Assembly (NCBI RefSeq): GCF_036345155.1
Contig: NZ_CP107772.1
Span: 1,116,001-1,180,000, forward strand
Source: Streptomyces sp. NBC_00582
Lineage (GTDB): Bacteria; Actinomycetota; Actinomycetes; Streptomycetales; Streptomycetaceae
Direction: 5' to 3'
DNA length: 64,000 nucleotides
In this document: piece by piece, positions 35,359-44,433 of the stretch
Layout: every line of letters starts with the position of its first letter
Position numbering within the stretch: the stretch's first letter is position 1
Notes under the pieces: generated by a model
Told to the model about the DNA's origin: nothing
Databases searched by the model: none
Seen by the model: only the letters and a program-made list of their open reading frames with translations
Position numbers and translations under genes: made by a program

Positions 35359-36909
35359 TCAGCCGTCCCCGGGCGGAAGGCTCCGCAGGACCTCGCCGAG
35401 GACGGCGACGCCCTCTTCGATCTCGTGGGCGGGGCCGGCCGCGTAGCCGAGGACCAGGCCGGGCGGGCCGGGGCTGATCCGGTGCCAGGACAGGGGGTGC
35501 GCCTTCACCCCGCGTTCCAGGGCGGCCGCCGCCACATCGACGTCGCGTGGGGCGTGGTCGTCGAAGGTGACCATGAGGTGCAGTCCGGCGGCCGCCCCGT
35601 GCACGCGGGCGCCGGGCAGATGCTCCTCCACGGCCCGCAGCATCACGTCCCGGCGTCGGCGGTGGCGCCGCCGGACGTGGCGCAGATGCCGTTCCAGATC
35701 GCCCGAGTCCATCAGGCGGGCGAGGACCAGCTGGGTGAGGACGCCGTTGCCGAGGTCGGCGTACCGCTTCGCGGTGACGGCGGCGTCCAGCCGGTCCGGT
35801 GGGACGAGCAGCCAGCCGACGCGGAGGGCGGGCGCGAGCAGTTTGGAGACGCTGCCCGCGTAGCAGACCCTCTCGGGCATCAGCGAGCGCAGCGCCGGGA
35901 CCGGCGGCCGGTCGTAGCGGTGCTCGGCGTCGTAGTCGTCCTCGATCACCACCCCGCCGTCGGCCGCCCAGCGCAGCAGCTCGCGGCGGCGCTCCCCGTC
36001 GAGGACGACACCGGTGGGGAACTGGTGGGCCGGGGTCAGCAGCACCGCCCGGGCGCCGTCGGCGCGCAGGGCACCCACGTCGAGGCCGCCCGCGTCCACG
36101 GGGACCGGCACGACCGTGTGACCGCCGTACTCCAACTGCTGGCGCGCGCCGAGCGATCCGGGGTCCTCGACGGCGATGCGGCGGATGCCGTCCGTCCGCA
36201 GGAGCTGTCCGAGCAGGCCCAGCGCCTGGGCCACGCCCGCGACCACCACGACCTCGTCCGGGTCGGCGCGGATGCCGCGGTTGCGGGCCAGCCAGCCGAC
36301 GACGGCCCGGCGCAGGGCGGGGGCGCCCCGGGGGTCGCCGTAGCCGAAGTCGGCCGGTCCGACGCCCGCGAGGACGGCTCGTTCGGCGCGCAGCCACGCG
36401 GTGCGGGGGAAGGCGGCGAGGTCGGGGACGCCCGGGGAGAGGTCGATGCGGCAGGGCAGGGCCCGCAGCGCGTCGACGAGGCCCTCGCGGTCGTCGGAGG
36501 CGAAGAAGGAGGGCGCCGGTGCCGACGCACCGGAGGGCGGGGTGTCGCGCGCGGCGGCGGGAGGCGCGGCGGGCGCCGCCACGACCACGGTGCCGAGCCG
36601 GCCCCGGCCGGCGATCTGTCCGGACTCGGCGAGGCGCCGGTACGCCTCGGTGACCACGCCGCGGGTGACGTGGAGCTCCTGCGCGAGCACCCGGCTGGCG
36701 GGCAGCCGCGCTCCGACGGGCAGCCGTCCGTCGGCGACGGCCGACCGCAGCTGGTCGGCGAGCCAGGCGATCCGGCCCCCGGGCGGAGCCTGTCCGATGT
36801 CGAGCTGGAGGAAGTCGGAGCCGGCGGCAGCACCGTCCGCGGGCGCCGGGGCCCGTGCTGGTTTGGACCCCTGAGTCGGTGGCTTTCTGGACCTGCCCAT
36901 GGCGTCCAT
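35359..36909 (-). CDS. MocR/PdxR-type regulator (GntR HTH fused to aminotransferase fold)
   Basis: 516 residues from the ATG at 36,909; a second ATG three codons later is equally possible and neither has a good Shine-Dalgarno. The N-terminal wHTH (about 40-105) contains LPVGARLPASRVLAQELHVTRGVVTEAYRRLAESGQI. The type-I aminotransferase-like domain (about 145-510) has DFGYGDPRGAPALR, LLTPAHQFPTGVV, VVIEDDYDAEHRYD and the PLP lysine in CYAGSVSKLLAPALRVGW. MocR proteins bind PLP as co-effector and usually control a neighbouring divergent gene, here an EamA exporter 21 bases away. Overlapping divergent promoters between 36,900 and 36,935 are likely. Confidence 0.9.
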   Translation of the reverse strand: MDAMGRSRKPPTQGSKPARAPAPADGAAAGSDFLQLDIGQAPPGGRIAWLADQLRSAVADGRLPVGARLPASRVLAQELHVTRGVVTEAYRRLAESGQIAGRGRLGTVVVAAPAAPPAAARDTPPSGASAPAPSFFASDDREGLVDALRALPCRIDLSPGVPDLAAFPRTAWLRAERAVLAGVGPADFGYGDPRGAPALRRAVVGWLARNRGIRADPDEVVVVAGVAQALGLLGQLLRTDGIRRIAVEDPGSLGARQQLEYGGHTVVPVPVDAGGLDVGALRADGARAVLLTPAHQFPTGVVLDGERRRELLRWAADGGVVIEDDYDAEHRYDRPPVPALRSLMPERVCYAGSVSKLLAPALRVGWLLVPPDRLDAAVTAKRYADLGNGVLTQLVLARLMDSGDLERHLRHVRRRHRRRRDVMLRAVEEHLPGARVHGAAAGLHLMVTFDDHAPRDVDVAAAALERGVKAHPLSWHRISPGPPGLVLGYAAGPAHEIEEGVAVLGEVLRSLPPGDG

Positions 36910-36930
36910 TGTGGGGGCACCGTGGTCGGC

Positions 36931-37941
36931 ATGGACACACCTTCCGCACCCTCCGCTTCGCTCGCCCGGCTGGTGCCCGGCATGGTCGGGATGACGCTGG
37001 TCGGCAGCAGCGTCACCGTCTCGCGCACACTCGTCGACGCCCCGCTGTTCACCACCCAGGCGGTCCGGTACGCGGCCGCGACCGCGATCCTCCTGGTCAT
37101 GGCCCGGCTGGCCGGTGCCCGGCTGATATGGCCGCGGGGACGGGAATGGCTGTGGCTGGCGGGGATCGCGGTCAGCGGCCTGGTGCTGTTCAACGTGGCC
37201 GTGGTGCGGGGCGTCGCCCATGCCGAGCCCGCGGTGATCGCCGTCGCGGTCGCCTGTGTGCCGGTGGTGCTCGGGGTCGTGGGACCGGCGCTGGAGCGGC
37301 GCGCGCCGAGTCGGCAGGTGCTGTGGGCGGCGCCCGTGGTGATGGCGGGCGCGGTGCTGGTGGAGGGAACGGGGCGCACCGATGCCGTCGGGGTGGCCTG
37401 GGCGGCGCTGGCCCTGGGCTGTGAGGCGGCGTTCACCCTGCTCGCCGTACCGGTGCTGCGACGGCACTCGCCGTGGGGGGTGTCCGTGCACGCGATGTGG
37501 CTGGCGGGTGTGCTGCTGGCCGTGCTCGGCGCGGTGTCGGAAGGGCCTTCGGCGGTCGGGGAGTTGTCCGGGGCGCAGTGGGCGGCGGTCGGCTATCTCG
37601 CGTCGATGGTGACGGCGGTCGCCTTCGTGCTGTGGTACTCGACGGTCCGCGCCGTGGGAGCGGGGCGCGCCGGGCTGCTCACCGGGATCGCGCCGCTCGC
37701 CGCGGCGGTGGTGGGCGCCGTCTCGGGGGGCGGTGTGCCGGGCCCGTCGGTGTGGCTGGGCATCGTCGTGCTGATCGCCGGCCTGGTCGGCGGCATCCGT
37801 CCGCGTGGCGGTTCGCCGTCCCGCACACCGGCATCCCTCGGTAAGCCGCTCTCGTGCGGGGATTGCGGCGGATCACACCGGGGCAATAAGTTTGGGGCCA
37901 AACGAACACCCTCCGCGGCCTCAGGGACGCCCGAAGTGTGA
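36931..37941 (+). CDS. EamA/DMT-family transporter
   Basis: 336 residues with about ten membrane helices arranged as two EamA repeats (about 10-145 and 150-290). GLVLFNVAVVRGVAHAEPAVIAVAVACVPVVLGVVGP and AAVGYLASMVTAVAFVLWYSTVRAVGAGRAGLLTGIAPLAA are characteristic. Members export amino acids or other metabolites. It is divergent from the MocR gene, the common arrangement in which the regulator controls the transporter. The last 35 residues after the final helix (with PLSCGDCGG) are polar, have no counterpart in the family core and run across the probable promoter region of the next gene, so the original stop may have been lost. Confidence 0.88.
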   Translation: MDTPSAPSASLARLVPGMVGMTLVGSSVTVSRTLVDAPLFTTQAVRYAAATAILLVMARLAGARLIWPRGREWLWLAGIAVSGLVLFNVAVVRGVAHAEPAVIAVAVACVPVVLGVVGPALERRAPSRQVLWAAPVVMAGAVLVEGTGRTDAVGVAWAALALGCEAAFTLLAVPVLRRHSPWGVSVHAMWLAGVLLAVLGAVSEGPSAVGELSGAQWAAVGYLASMVTAVAFVLWYSTVRAVGAGRAGLLTGIAPLAAAVVGAVSGGGVPGPSVWLGIVVLIAGLVGGIRPRGGSPSRTPASLGKPLSCGDCGGSHRGNKFGAKRTPSAASGTPEV

Positions 37942-37949
37942 GGACGCCG

Positions 37950-38894
37950 ATGACGACCACCCCGCCCCGCATGCTGCTCGTCCTCTCCGAGAACTGGACA
38001 CTGACCGGCGGCCGGGCCGATCTGCCCGCCGCCGTACGGTGGGCGCGGGAGGCCGAGGACGCCGGGTTCGACTCCGTCATGGTCAGCGAACACATCGTGC
38101 TCGGCCCGGACGCCGCCGCCGACGGCATCATGGGCAACCCCCGCGACTACGCCCTCCCGGGCAACCAGGACCCGTACACCCCTTGGCCGCACTCCCTGCT
38201 CCTGCTGGCCTCCGTGGCGTCCGTCACCGAGCGGCTGCGCCTGGCCGCCGCCGCTGTCCTCGCCCCGCTGCGGCACCCCCTGCTGATGGCGAGGGAACTC
38301 GGCACCCTCGACCTCCTCAGCGAGGGGCGGCTGCTCGTGCAGCCCACGGTGAGCTGGAGCAGGGACGAGTACGACGCGCTCGGCGTGCCCTTCGGCCGGC
38401 GGGGGCAACTGCTCGACGAGCACCTGGAGGTCTGGGCGAAGGCGTGGGGACCGTCCCCGATCTCGCACGACAGCGAGCACTACCCCTTCCGGGACGTCTA
38501 CTTCGAGCCCAAGGCGTATCGCCCGGAGGGTCCGCGACTGTGGTTCGGCGGCCGGCATCTGCACGGACCCCTCCTGCGCCGGCTGGTCCGGCACGGCCAC
38601 GGCTTCCACCCCTTGGGCCGGCCCGCGCCCCAGGAGCTGCAGACACTGAAGACGGCCATGGCCGCGGCGGGACGGGACATCGCCGAACTGGAGATGATCG
38701 GCGGCACCCAGGCCGTCTTCCCCGACGACCGCTCACCGGCGGATCTCGGCGCTGCCCTCGCGTCGATCCCCGAGCAGCTCGAACAGGGCTTCACCACCTT
38801 CTGCGTCAAGCCGAACCAGTTCATCGACGACCCGGACGGCGTCGGCGCGTTCTGCCGCGACGTCATACGGCGCGTGGAGGCACGCACCGCATGA
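37950..38894 (+). CDS. LLM-class flavin-dependent oxidoreductase (F420-type)
   Basis: 314 residues from the ATG at 37,950, which has GAGG upstream; a GTG at 37,938 overlaps the transporter stop but lacks a ribosome site. The luciferase-like TIM barrel is shown by AVRWAREAEDAGFDSVMVSEHIVL, LLASVASVTERLRLAAAAVLAPLRHPLLMARELGTLDLLSEGRLLVQPTVSWSRDEYDALGVPFGRRGQLLDEHLEVW and WFGGRHLHGPLLRRLVRHGHGFHPLG. Actinobacterial proteins of this subgroup mostly use coenzyme F420 and oxidise or reduce specialised substrates; the substrate is unknown. It follows the EamA gene by 8 bases and may be co-transcribed. Its 3' end overlaps a gene remnant on the other strand by about 30 bases. Confidence 0.88.
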   Translation: MTTTPPRMLLVLSENWTLTGGRADLPAAVRWAREAEDAGFDSVMVSEHIVLGPDAAADGIMGNPRDYALPGNQDPYTPWPHSLLLLASVASVTERLRLAAAAVLAPLRHPLLMARELGTLDLLSEGRLLVQPTVSWSRDEYDALGVPFGRRGQLLDEHLEVWAKAWGPSPISHDSEHYPFRDVYFEPKAYRPEGPRLWFGGRHLHGPLLRRLVRHGHGFHPLGRPAPQELQTLKTAMAAAGRDIAELEMIGGTQAVFPDDRSPADLGAALASIPEQLEQGFTTFCVKPNQFIDDPDGVGAFCRDVIRRVEARTA

Positions 38895-39111
38895 TGCCGT
38901 TTGCGAATCGCTCCCGGAGACGGTGGGCCGCCAGCAGGGCGCCGACCTCCTCCAGCGTCGTCGTACCGTCGTCGCCGAGGACCACACCGGGCGCGTCGGC
39001 CGGCACGCCGGCGGCTTCGAGGGCCGCTTCGGCGCCCATCCAGCCGCCGATCGCCTTGCAGTCACGGAAGGACTCGTTCAGCAGCGGGGAGACGCACCGG
39101 CTCCCCGTGAG
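38863..39111 (-). pseudogene. Remnant of a DJ-1/PfpI domain, as at the C-terminus of large catalases
   Basis: An 82-codon open frame without a credible start begins after an in-frame TAG (39,114-39,112). It reads LLNESFRDCKAIGGW, then MGAEAALEAAGV, ending GALLAAHRLRERF. The ESFRHxKAIG segment is typical of the DJ-1-like C-terminal domain of large-subunit (KatE/HPII-type) catalases. No catalase core precedes it, so it is probably the last trace of a deleted gene. Its end overlaps the oxidoreductase gene on the other strand. The 276 bases between it and the next gene (39,112-39,387) hold only a doubtful 46-codon frame. Confidence 0.5.
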
Positions 39112-39387
39112 CTAGTGGCTCGCCCACGCCGTTGACCTGGACGGCCGTCCCGGCGTCCGGACCGGTGACGGTCGACGACCTTCTCCGCGGCTCGCTCCAG
39201 GGGGTTGCGCTCGCTCATCACGCCGTCCCGTTCGCCGGTGTCCGGACGGTCCACCGGTGCGCGGACCGTCGGTGTGGTGGCGCGGGCCCGTCCCCCGCGC
39301 CGCCTACGCGCGGCGCGCTCGCCCGCCGCACCCGCGTACCCCGGCAGGCCAGGGGTACCCGGCCGACGGCAGGCACAGGAGATCGCC

Positions 39388-39570
39388 ATGAGTGAGCAGA
39401 CCCCGTCCCAGGCGGAAGGCGAGCGGCCGCCGGAGTCCTCGGCGGACGACATGCCGCGGGAGACCCGGCACCGTGAGGTGCCCCGCACCACCCCTTCGCA
39501 GGCGGAGGGCGAGGCGATCCCGGACGACGAGGACGGCGAGGAAGAGCACGGCGGCGCCACGACACCGTGA
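39388..39570 (+). CDS. Small acidic hypothetical protein
   Basis: 60 residues; AGGAGA is well placed before the ATG. The sequence MSEQTPSQAEGERPPESS... is hydrophilic and very acidic (a DDEDGEEE run near the end), contains TPSQAEGE/TPSQAEGER twice, and is probably unstructured. No family function is known to me. Codon bias and a good ribosome site support a real gene despite its size. It stands alone, 43 bases before the convergent decarboxylase gene. Confidence 0.65.
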   Translation: MSEQTPSQAEGERPPESSADDMPRETRHREVPRTTPSQAEGEAIPDDEDGEEEHGGATTP

Positions 39571-39613
39571 GCGCCGACTGCCGCTGCGGCCCGGCCGCTC
39601 GGCCGCCGGCCTC

Positions 39614-41074
39614 TCAGCGCCGTACGACGCGCAGGGTGCGTACCGACGGGTCGGCCGCGTCCGGGATGAGGACGCCGTGCTCGACGCCGCTGCGGAGATA
39701 GTCGAGGACCTCGTCGGTGATGACCTCTCCGGGAGCGACCACGGGCACCCCGGGCGGATACGGACTGATCATCTCCGCCGAGACACGGCCAGCCGCGCGT
39801 TCGGCGGGCACATGGTCGACCTCGGCGAAGAACGCCTCGCGCGGCAGCATGGCCTGTTCCAGCTCCAGGGCGGACGGCTCCGGGAGGTGGACCCGGGGCT
39901 GCCGTTCGATCGAGTCGGCGCCGTCGACCAGGGCGCCGAGGGCGTCGAGGAGGGTCTTCTCGGTCGCGTCGTCGTCGGCGTAGGTGAGGGAGGCGCTGAC
40001 ACGGCAGCTGTCGGAGCCGCCGAGGTCCACGTGCCGATGCGTCCGCAGCCATTCGGCGGCCTGCATCCCGCTGATGCCGAGCCCGCGCACGTCGATCACG
40101 ATCTTCAGGGGGTCGTAGGAGGCGGCGAGTCCCTCGTCGACGACCTCCTGGCCCATGGGCGTCACACCGGGCAGTTCGGCGACGGCCGCGCGGACGCGTT
40201 CCGCGCGACGCAGGGCGGTCTCCAGGAGGTCGTGCCCCTGCTCGACCATCTGGCGGCGCCAGCCGTCGAGCGTGGCGTACACCAGGGACGAGGCGCTGGT
40301 GGTGCCGAGCAGGTCCTCGCGCTGCTTGAGGACTTCGGGGGAGACGCGGTCGTACTGGAGGTGGAAGACGGAACTCTGCTCGATGGCCCCGCCGGTCTTG
40401 TGGACGCTGGTGACGACCAGGTCGGCCTCGGCGTCCATGCCCCAGGGCGGCAGGCCGGGGTGGAACGGCAGCACGGCGCCCCAGGCCTCGTCGACGATGA
40501 GGGGGACGTCGAACTCGTGGCACACCCGGGCCACCCCCCGGATGTCGGCGCACGTGCCCCAGTCCGTGGGCGTGATCAGCAGCATGCCCTTGGCGTCCGG
40601 GTGCTCGCGCAGCCGACGGCGTACGTCGTCGGGCTCGGGCGGATGGGCCAGATGACGTTCGGTGTCGAACTTGGGGTGGACCCAGATCGGCTCGACCCCG
40701 TTGACGACGACGGCCGCGATCACCGATTTGTGCGCGTTGCGGGACAGCAGCAGCTTCTCGCCGGGACCGGCCACCGAGAGCATGGCGGTCTTGACCGACA
40801 GGGAGCTGCCGCAGGTCGAGAAGAACGCCTGGTCGGCGCCGACCGCGTCCGCCATCAGGTCCTGTGCCTGGCTCAGCACGCCCTGTGACTGGCGGCGGTC
40901 GTCCAGTCCGTTCAGGGAGAGGACGTCCGAGCGGAACACGTCGAGGCCGACGACGGCCGCGACCCGGGGGTCGGCGCCGCGGCCCTGTTTGTGCCCCGGC
41001 GGGCCGAAGGCGACGTCTCCGCGGCGGCGGAATTCCTGCAACGCCTCCAACACGGGTACACGCGAGTGATCCAT
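39614..41074 (-). CDS. Orn/Lys/Arg decarboxylase-family PLP enzyme
   Basis: 486 residues from the ATG at 41,074 (GGGAGGA 5 bases upstream). Fold-type I features of the Orn/Lys/Arg decarboxylase family are clear: FGPPGHKQGRG near the N-terminus, FFSTCGSSLSVKTAMLS, LLSRNAHKSVIAAVV, PLIVDEAWGAVLPFHP and the PLP lysine in LVVTSVHKTGGAIEQSS. The C-terminal part has EMISPYPPGVPVVAPGEVIT. Members decarboxylate a basic amino acid to a polyamine precursor and can aid acid or anaerobic stress tolerance; which amino acid is used cannot be read from the sequence. A DosR-box-like palindrome lies 44 bases upstream of the start. Confidence 0.9.
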   Translation of the reverse strand: MDHSRVPVLEALQEFRRRGDVAFGPPGHKQGRGADPRVAAVVGLDVFRSDVLSLNGLDDRRQSQGVLSQAQDLMADAVGADQAFFSTCGSSLSVKTAMLSVAGPGEKLLLSRNAHKSVIAAVVVNGVEPIWVHPKFDTERHLAHPPEPDDVRRRLREHPDAKGMLLITPTDWGTCADIRGVARVCHEFDVPLIVDEAWGAVLPFHPGLPPWGMDAEADLVVTSVHKTGGAIEQSSVFHLQYDRVSPEVLKQREDLLGTTSASSLVYATLDGWRRQMVEQGHDLLETALRRAERVRAAVAELPGVTPMGQEVVDEGLAASYDPLKIVIDVRGLGISGMQAAEWLRTHRHVDLGGSDSCRVSASLTYADDDATEKTLLDALGALVDGADSIERQPRVHLPEPSALELEQAMLPREAFFAEVDHVPAERAAGRVSAEMISPYPPGVPVVAPGEVITDEVLDYLRSGVEHGVLIPDAADPSVRTLRVVRR

Positions 41075-41117
41075 CGTTCCTCCCAGCGACATCCCGTGCA
41101 GCGGCGCGCCGCTGTAC

Positions 41118-41131
41118 GGGTCCTCGGACCG
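41118..41131. promoter_or_regulatory. DevR/DosR-box-like palindrome upstream of the decarboxylase gene
   Basis: GGGTCCTCGGACCG matches GGGNC-N4-GNCCC at all but the last base and is itself nearly palindromic. Its position, 44 bases before the decarboxylase ATG, would suit an activator site. Confidence 0.4.
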
Positions 41132-41168
41132 GGTGCACCGTGGGGAGGCCGTCGAAACCCGCGGCCGG

Positions 41169-41534
41169 TCAGCGGGTCAGTGCCAGGACGACCACGAAGG
41201 CCATGCCGACGCAGACGGTCAGCGTCCATCCCACGCAGCGCCGGCGCAGGGCGCCGTACCGCCGCTCGTACTCGCCCCGCAGGGACGCGCAGCGGGCGGC
41301 GATCCGTTCCAGGTCCTGCCGGGCGCGCAGGAGGCCGTCGTTGATGTGGTGGCGTTCGACCTCGTCCCGTTGGGCCGTGGTCAGCCAGTCCATGCGTCCG
41401 GTGAACTCGCGCGCCCGCTGTTCGGCCTCCGCGACCCTCGCCTGCCAGAGCAGATAGCCCTCGACCTCGTTGCCGAGGTCGGCGTCGGCGCCCTGCTTCG
41501 GCGGACCGTCGGCTCTGCGTCCCGGGTCGGTCAT
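41169..41534 (-). CDS. Small single-pass membrane protein linked to cytochrome oxidase gene
   Basis: 121 residues. A hydrophilic, helical, charged region of about 95 residues (coiled-coil-like, [32 protein letters not shown]) is followed by a C-terminal membrane helix [17 protein letters not shown], so it is probably tail-anchored with the N-terminus in the cytoplasm. Family not recognised. The ATG overlaps the stop of ctaD as ATGA, so the two are translated together and it may be an accessory or assembly factor for this oxidase subunit; that is inference. Confidence 0.75.
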   Translation of the reverse strand: MTDPGRRADGPPKQGADADLGNEVEGYLLWQARVAEAEQRAREFTGRMDWLTTAQRDEVERHHINDGLLRARQDLERIAARCASLRGEYERRYGALRRRCVGWTLTVCVGMAFVVVLALTR

Positions 41535-43225
41535 GCGTGGACGCCGTGCGCCTCGGCCTCGGCCATCGCGATCTCGGGGTGGTGGAGGTCGAAGGCCGGG
41601 GACTCACTGCGGATGCGGGGCAGCGTCGTGAAGTTGTGGCGGGGCGGCGGGCAGGAGGTCGCCCACTCCAGGGAGCGGCCGTAGCCCCAGGGGTCGTCGA
41701 CGCCGACGGGCTTGCCGTACTTGCCGGTCTTCCACACGTTGTAGAGGAACGGCACCATCGACAGCCCGAGGATGAAGGAGCTGATCGTCGAGACCGTGTT
41801 GAGGGCGGTGAAGCCGTCCTGCGCCAGGTAGTCGGCGTAACGGCGGGGCATCCCCTCGGCGCCCAGCCAGTGCTGGACGAGGAAGGTGCCGTGGAAGCCG
41901 ACGAACAGCGTCCAGAAGGTCATCTTGCCGAGGCGTTCGTCGAGCATCCTGCCGGTGAACTTGGGCCACCAGAAGTGGAAGCCGGCGAACATCGCGAAGA
42001 CGACGGTGCCGAAGACGACGTAGTGGAAGTGCGCGACGACGAAGTACGAGTCACTCACGTGGAAGTCCATCGGCGGCGAGGCGAGGATGATGCCGGTCAG
42101 ACCGCCGAAGAGGAACGTGACGAGGAAGCCCGCCGCCCACAGCATCGGCGTCTCGAAGGACAGCGAGCCCTTCCACATCGTGCCGATCCAGTTGAAGAAC
42201 TTCACTCCGGTGGGGACGGCGATGAGGAAGGTCATGAAGGAGAAGAAGGGCAGCAGCACCGCGCCGGTGACGAACATGTGGTGCGCCCACACCGTCACGG
42301 ACAGACCGGCGATGGCGATGGTCGCGGCGACCAGACCCATGTAACCGAAGATCGGCTTGCGGGAGAAGACCGGGATGATCTCCGTGACGATGCCGAAGAA
42401 CGGCAGCGCGATGATGTAGACCTCGGGATGGCCGAAGAACCAGAACAGGTGCTGCCACAGGATCGGGCCGCCGTTGGCCGGGTCGTAGATGTGGGCGCCG
42501 AACTTGCGGTCCGCCTCCAGGGCGAACAGGGCGGCCGCGAGGACCGGGAAGGCCAGCAGGACCAGGACACCGGTCAGCAGGACGTTCCAGGTGAAGATGG
42601 GCATGCGGAACATGGTCATGCCGGGTGCGCGCATACAGATGATCGTGGTGATGAAATTGACCGCGCCGAGGATGGTGCCGAAGCCGGAGAAGGCCAGACC
42701 CATGATCCACATGTCGGCGCCGATGCCCGGCGTGCGGATGGCGTCCGACAGCGGGGTGTACGCGAACCAGCCGAAGTCGGCCGCTCCTTGCGGGGTGAGG
42801 AAGCCGCCGACGGCGATCGACGAGCCGAAGAGGTACAGCCAGTACGCGAACATGTTCAGCCGGGGGAAGGCGACGTCCGGGGCGCCGATCTGGAGCGGCA
42901 TGATCCAGTTCGTGAAGCCGGCGAACAGGGGCGTGGCGAACATCAGCAGCATGATCGTGCCGTGCATCGTGAACGCCTGGTTGTACTGCTCGTTCGACAT
43001 GATCTGCAGGCCCGGCCGGGCGAGTTCGGCGCGGATGAAGAGCGCCATGACTCCGCCGATCAGGAAGAAGGCGAAGGACGTGGCGAGGTACAGGGTGCCG
43101 ATGGTCTTGTGGTCGGTGGTCGTCAGCCACTTCACCACGACGTTGCCGGGCTGCCTGCCCCGTACCGGGACCTCGGCGTCGTAGGGGGCTACGGCCGACT
43201 CCTCCGGGCCATTGAGAATAGTCAC
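41531..43225 (-). CDS. ctaD: Cytochrome c oxidase subunit I (copy 1)
   Basis: 564 residues from a GTG with GAAGGA 7 bases upstream; twelve membrane helices. It holds the catalytic core of aa3-type oxidase: haem a ligand His in [15 protein letters not shown], Cu-B/cross-link segment [15 protein letters not shown], the Cu-B His pair in [11 protein letters not shown]-channel region and the haem ligands in [14 protein letters not shown]. No subunit II or III gene is nearby, so this is an orphan copy apart from the usual qcr-cta locus. A close paralogue lies at 60,903-62,558 with the same C-terminal [22 protein letters not shown]. Probably an alternative subunit for low oxygen. Confidence 0.95.
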   Translation of the reverse strand: MTILNGPEESAVAPYDAEVPVRGRQPGNVVVKWLTTTDHKTIGTLYLATSFAFFLIGGVMALFIRAELARPGLQIMSNEQYNQAFTMHGTIMLLMFATPLFAGFTNWIMPLQIGAPDVAFPRLNMFAYWLYLFGSSIAVGGFLTPQGAADFGWFAYTPLSDAIRTPGIGADMWIMGLAFSGFGTILGAVNFITTIICMRAPGMTMFRMPIFTWNVLLTGVLVLLAFPVLAAALFALEADRKFGAHIYDPANGGPILWQHLFWFFGHPEVYIIALPFFGIVTEIIPVFSRKPIFGYMGLVAATIAIAGLSVTVWAHHMFVTGAVLLPFFSFMTFLIAVPTGVKFFNWIGTMWKGSLSFETPMLWAAGFLVTFLFGGLTGIILASPPMDFHVSDSYFVVAHFHYVVFGTVVFAMFAGFHFWWPKFTGRMLDERLGKMTFWTLFVGFHGTFLVQHWLGAEGMPRRYADYLAQDGFTALNTVSTISSFILGLSMVPFLYNVWKTGKYGKPVGVDDPWGYGRSLEWATSCPPPRHNFTTLPRIRSESPAFDLHHPEIAMAEAEAHGVHA

Positions 43226-43338
43226 TGGGGTCCTTCTCCAAAGGTGCGCGGGCCGGCCGCGCGGGGGCGTGCGTCAGCCGTCATCCTCGCGTCTCGGGGC
43301 CGGGAGCGAAGCCCTGAGCTGCCGACACACCGCCGAAC

Positions 43339-43355
43339 GGGGGGTCGCGCCCCCC
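43339..43355 (-). terminator. Stem-loop after the exonuclease gene
   Basis: GGGGGG-TCGCG-CCCCCC hairpin, 16 bases past the exonuclease stop and upstream of ctaD copy 1. A six-pair pure GC stem without U-run; a plausible terminator. Confidence 0.5.
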
Positions 43356-43370
43356 GATTGGAGCAACCTC

Positions 43371-43961
43371 TCAGTGGGTGACGGCGGTCGTGGCCGGCCA
43401 GGCCTCGCGGGCCAGCAGGTCCAGGACGAGGGCCGCGATGTTCCAGGCGTCGTCCTCGCCGCGGTGATGGCGTCCTTCGAGGGGCAGTCCGGCGATCCGC
43501 AGGGCCTGGCTCATGCCTGGCTTGCGGCGCAGGCCGTGGGCGGTGGTGAAGACGGCCTTGGCGTTGGTGTGGCCGCGCTCGACCGGATACCCGAACGGGT
43601 AGGCCACCCCGTCGGCCCGGCTCTGGCGGGCGAACTGGCGCCGGTCGTAGTCGCCCCAGCTCGCCCAGGGCCGCCGCGCCGCCCCGAACTCCTCGACGAG
43701 GAGCCGGCAGGCCTCGGCGAAGGTCACGCCGCGGTCCACGTCCGCCTGGGTCAGGCCGGTGAGTTCCGTGCAGAAGGGACTGACGGTCGAACGGGTGGGG
43801 CGGACCATGATGCCGTGCCGGGAGAGGCGGCGCCGCGCCCGGAGGTCGACGACCGTGAGACCGATCTCGATGATCTCGTTCACCGATCCCGGCGGCGGCT
43901 GTCCCTCCCAGCAGGTGGCTTCCACGTCGATGACGTTCAGGAGGGTGGGGTCATGGCGCAT
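43371..43961 (-). CDS. DEDDh-type 3'-5' exonuclease
   Basis: 196 residues. Metal-binding residues are in place: DVEATCWEG (Exo I, D-x-E), TGLTQADVDRG and ASWGDYDRRQFARQ (Exo II Asp), and HRGEDDAWNIAAL (Exo III H-x4-D). The pattern, including EIIEIGLTVVDL and KAVFTTAHGLRRKPGMSQALRIAGLPLEGRHHRGEDDA, is that of the ERI-1/KapD subgroup, which trims 3' ends of RNA or DNA. The ATG has no Shine-Dalgarno and may be leaderless. It stands alone. Confidence 0.88.
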   Translation of the reverse strand: MRHDPTLLNVIDVEATCWEGQPPPGSVNEIIEIGLTVVDLRARRRLSRHGIMVRPTRSTVSPFCTELTGLTQADVDRGVTFAEACRLLVEEFGAARRPWASWGDYDRRQFARQSRADGVAYPFGYPVERGHTNAKAVFTTAHGLRRKPGMSQALRIAGLPLEGRHHRGEDDAWNIAALVLDLLAREAWPATTAVTH

Positions 43962-44097
43962 GGGGCGAGGCTACGAGGGGACGGCCGCGGTCGGCATCCG
44001 CATTTCCGCCCCTCGGTCACGCGGTCAGGACGGGTCGGTCAGGACGGGGGCGGTCCCAGGGCGCGGCGGTGACGCGGGGAGAGCGGTGCGCCCACGG

Positions 44098-44433
44098 TGG
44101 TCGACGCGCGGCGCCACCAGGGGCGAGGCGGTGGTACGGCTGACGCCCGGGCTCCTGGAGCGGCTGCCGGACCTCGTGGAACCGGCGGTGGCGCGTGGCG
44201 CCCGGGAGAGCCGCCGGGCCGCCGGGTCCCGACGGGCGGGTCCCGACGGGCGGGTCCGGGTCGTCGTCCCCGTCGAGACCGTCGAGCACGCCGTCGGCAC
44301 GCTGCTGCGGCTCGGTGCGGAGGCCGAGGTGGTGGCGCCCGCGGAGCCGCGGGAGCAGATGGCGCGCACGGTCGGGGCGCCGGCCGACACGTATCTGCGC
44401 CCGCCCCCTACGGCGCGGCCGCAGGGGTCATGA
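44098..44433 (+). pseudogene. Remnant of a WYL-domain transcriptional regulator (C-terminal part)
   Basis: About 110 codons of good codon bias read VVRLTPGLLERLPDLVEPAV, then GRVRVVVPVETVEHAVGTLL, RLGAEAEVVAPAEPREQMA and a final ADTYL. This is the usual end of DeoR/WYL-type regulators (lGaeaeVlaPpelRe.m....Y). The HTH and the WYL motif itself are absent and no start signal is seen, so this is a decayed gene. Its end overlaps the MFS gene on the other strand by 26 bases. The rest of 43,962-44,097 shows nothing recognisable. Confidence 0.55.

Noticed and set aside
38733..39065. 110-codon minus-strand frame over the same region
   Set aside because: Out-of-frame shadow of the DJ-1 remnant and of the oxidoreductase gene.
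39078..39218. 46-codon minus-strand frame starting MSERNPLERAAEKVV
   Set aside because: The start is plausible, but the frame overlaps the catalase-domain remnant, ends in Arg/Ser-rich sequence and has no known relative; not supported as a gene.
43226..43330. DosR-type box before ctaD copy 1
   Set aside because: GGGGCCGGGAGCGAAGCCC has the wrong spacing; not counted.
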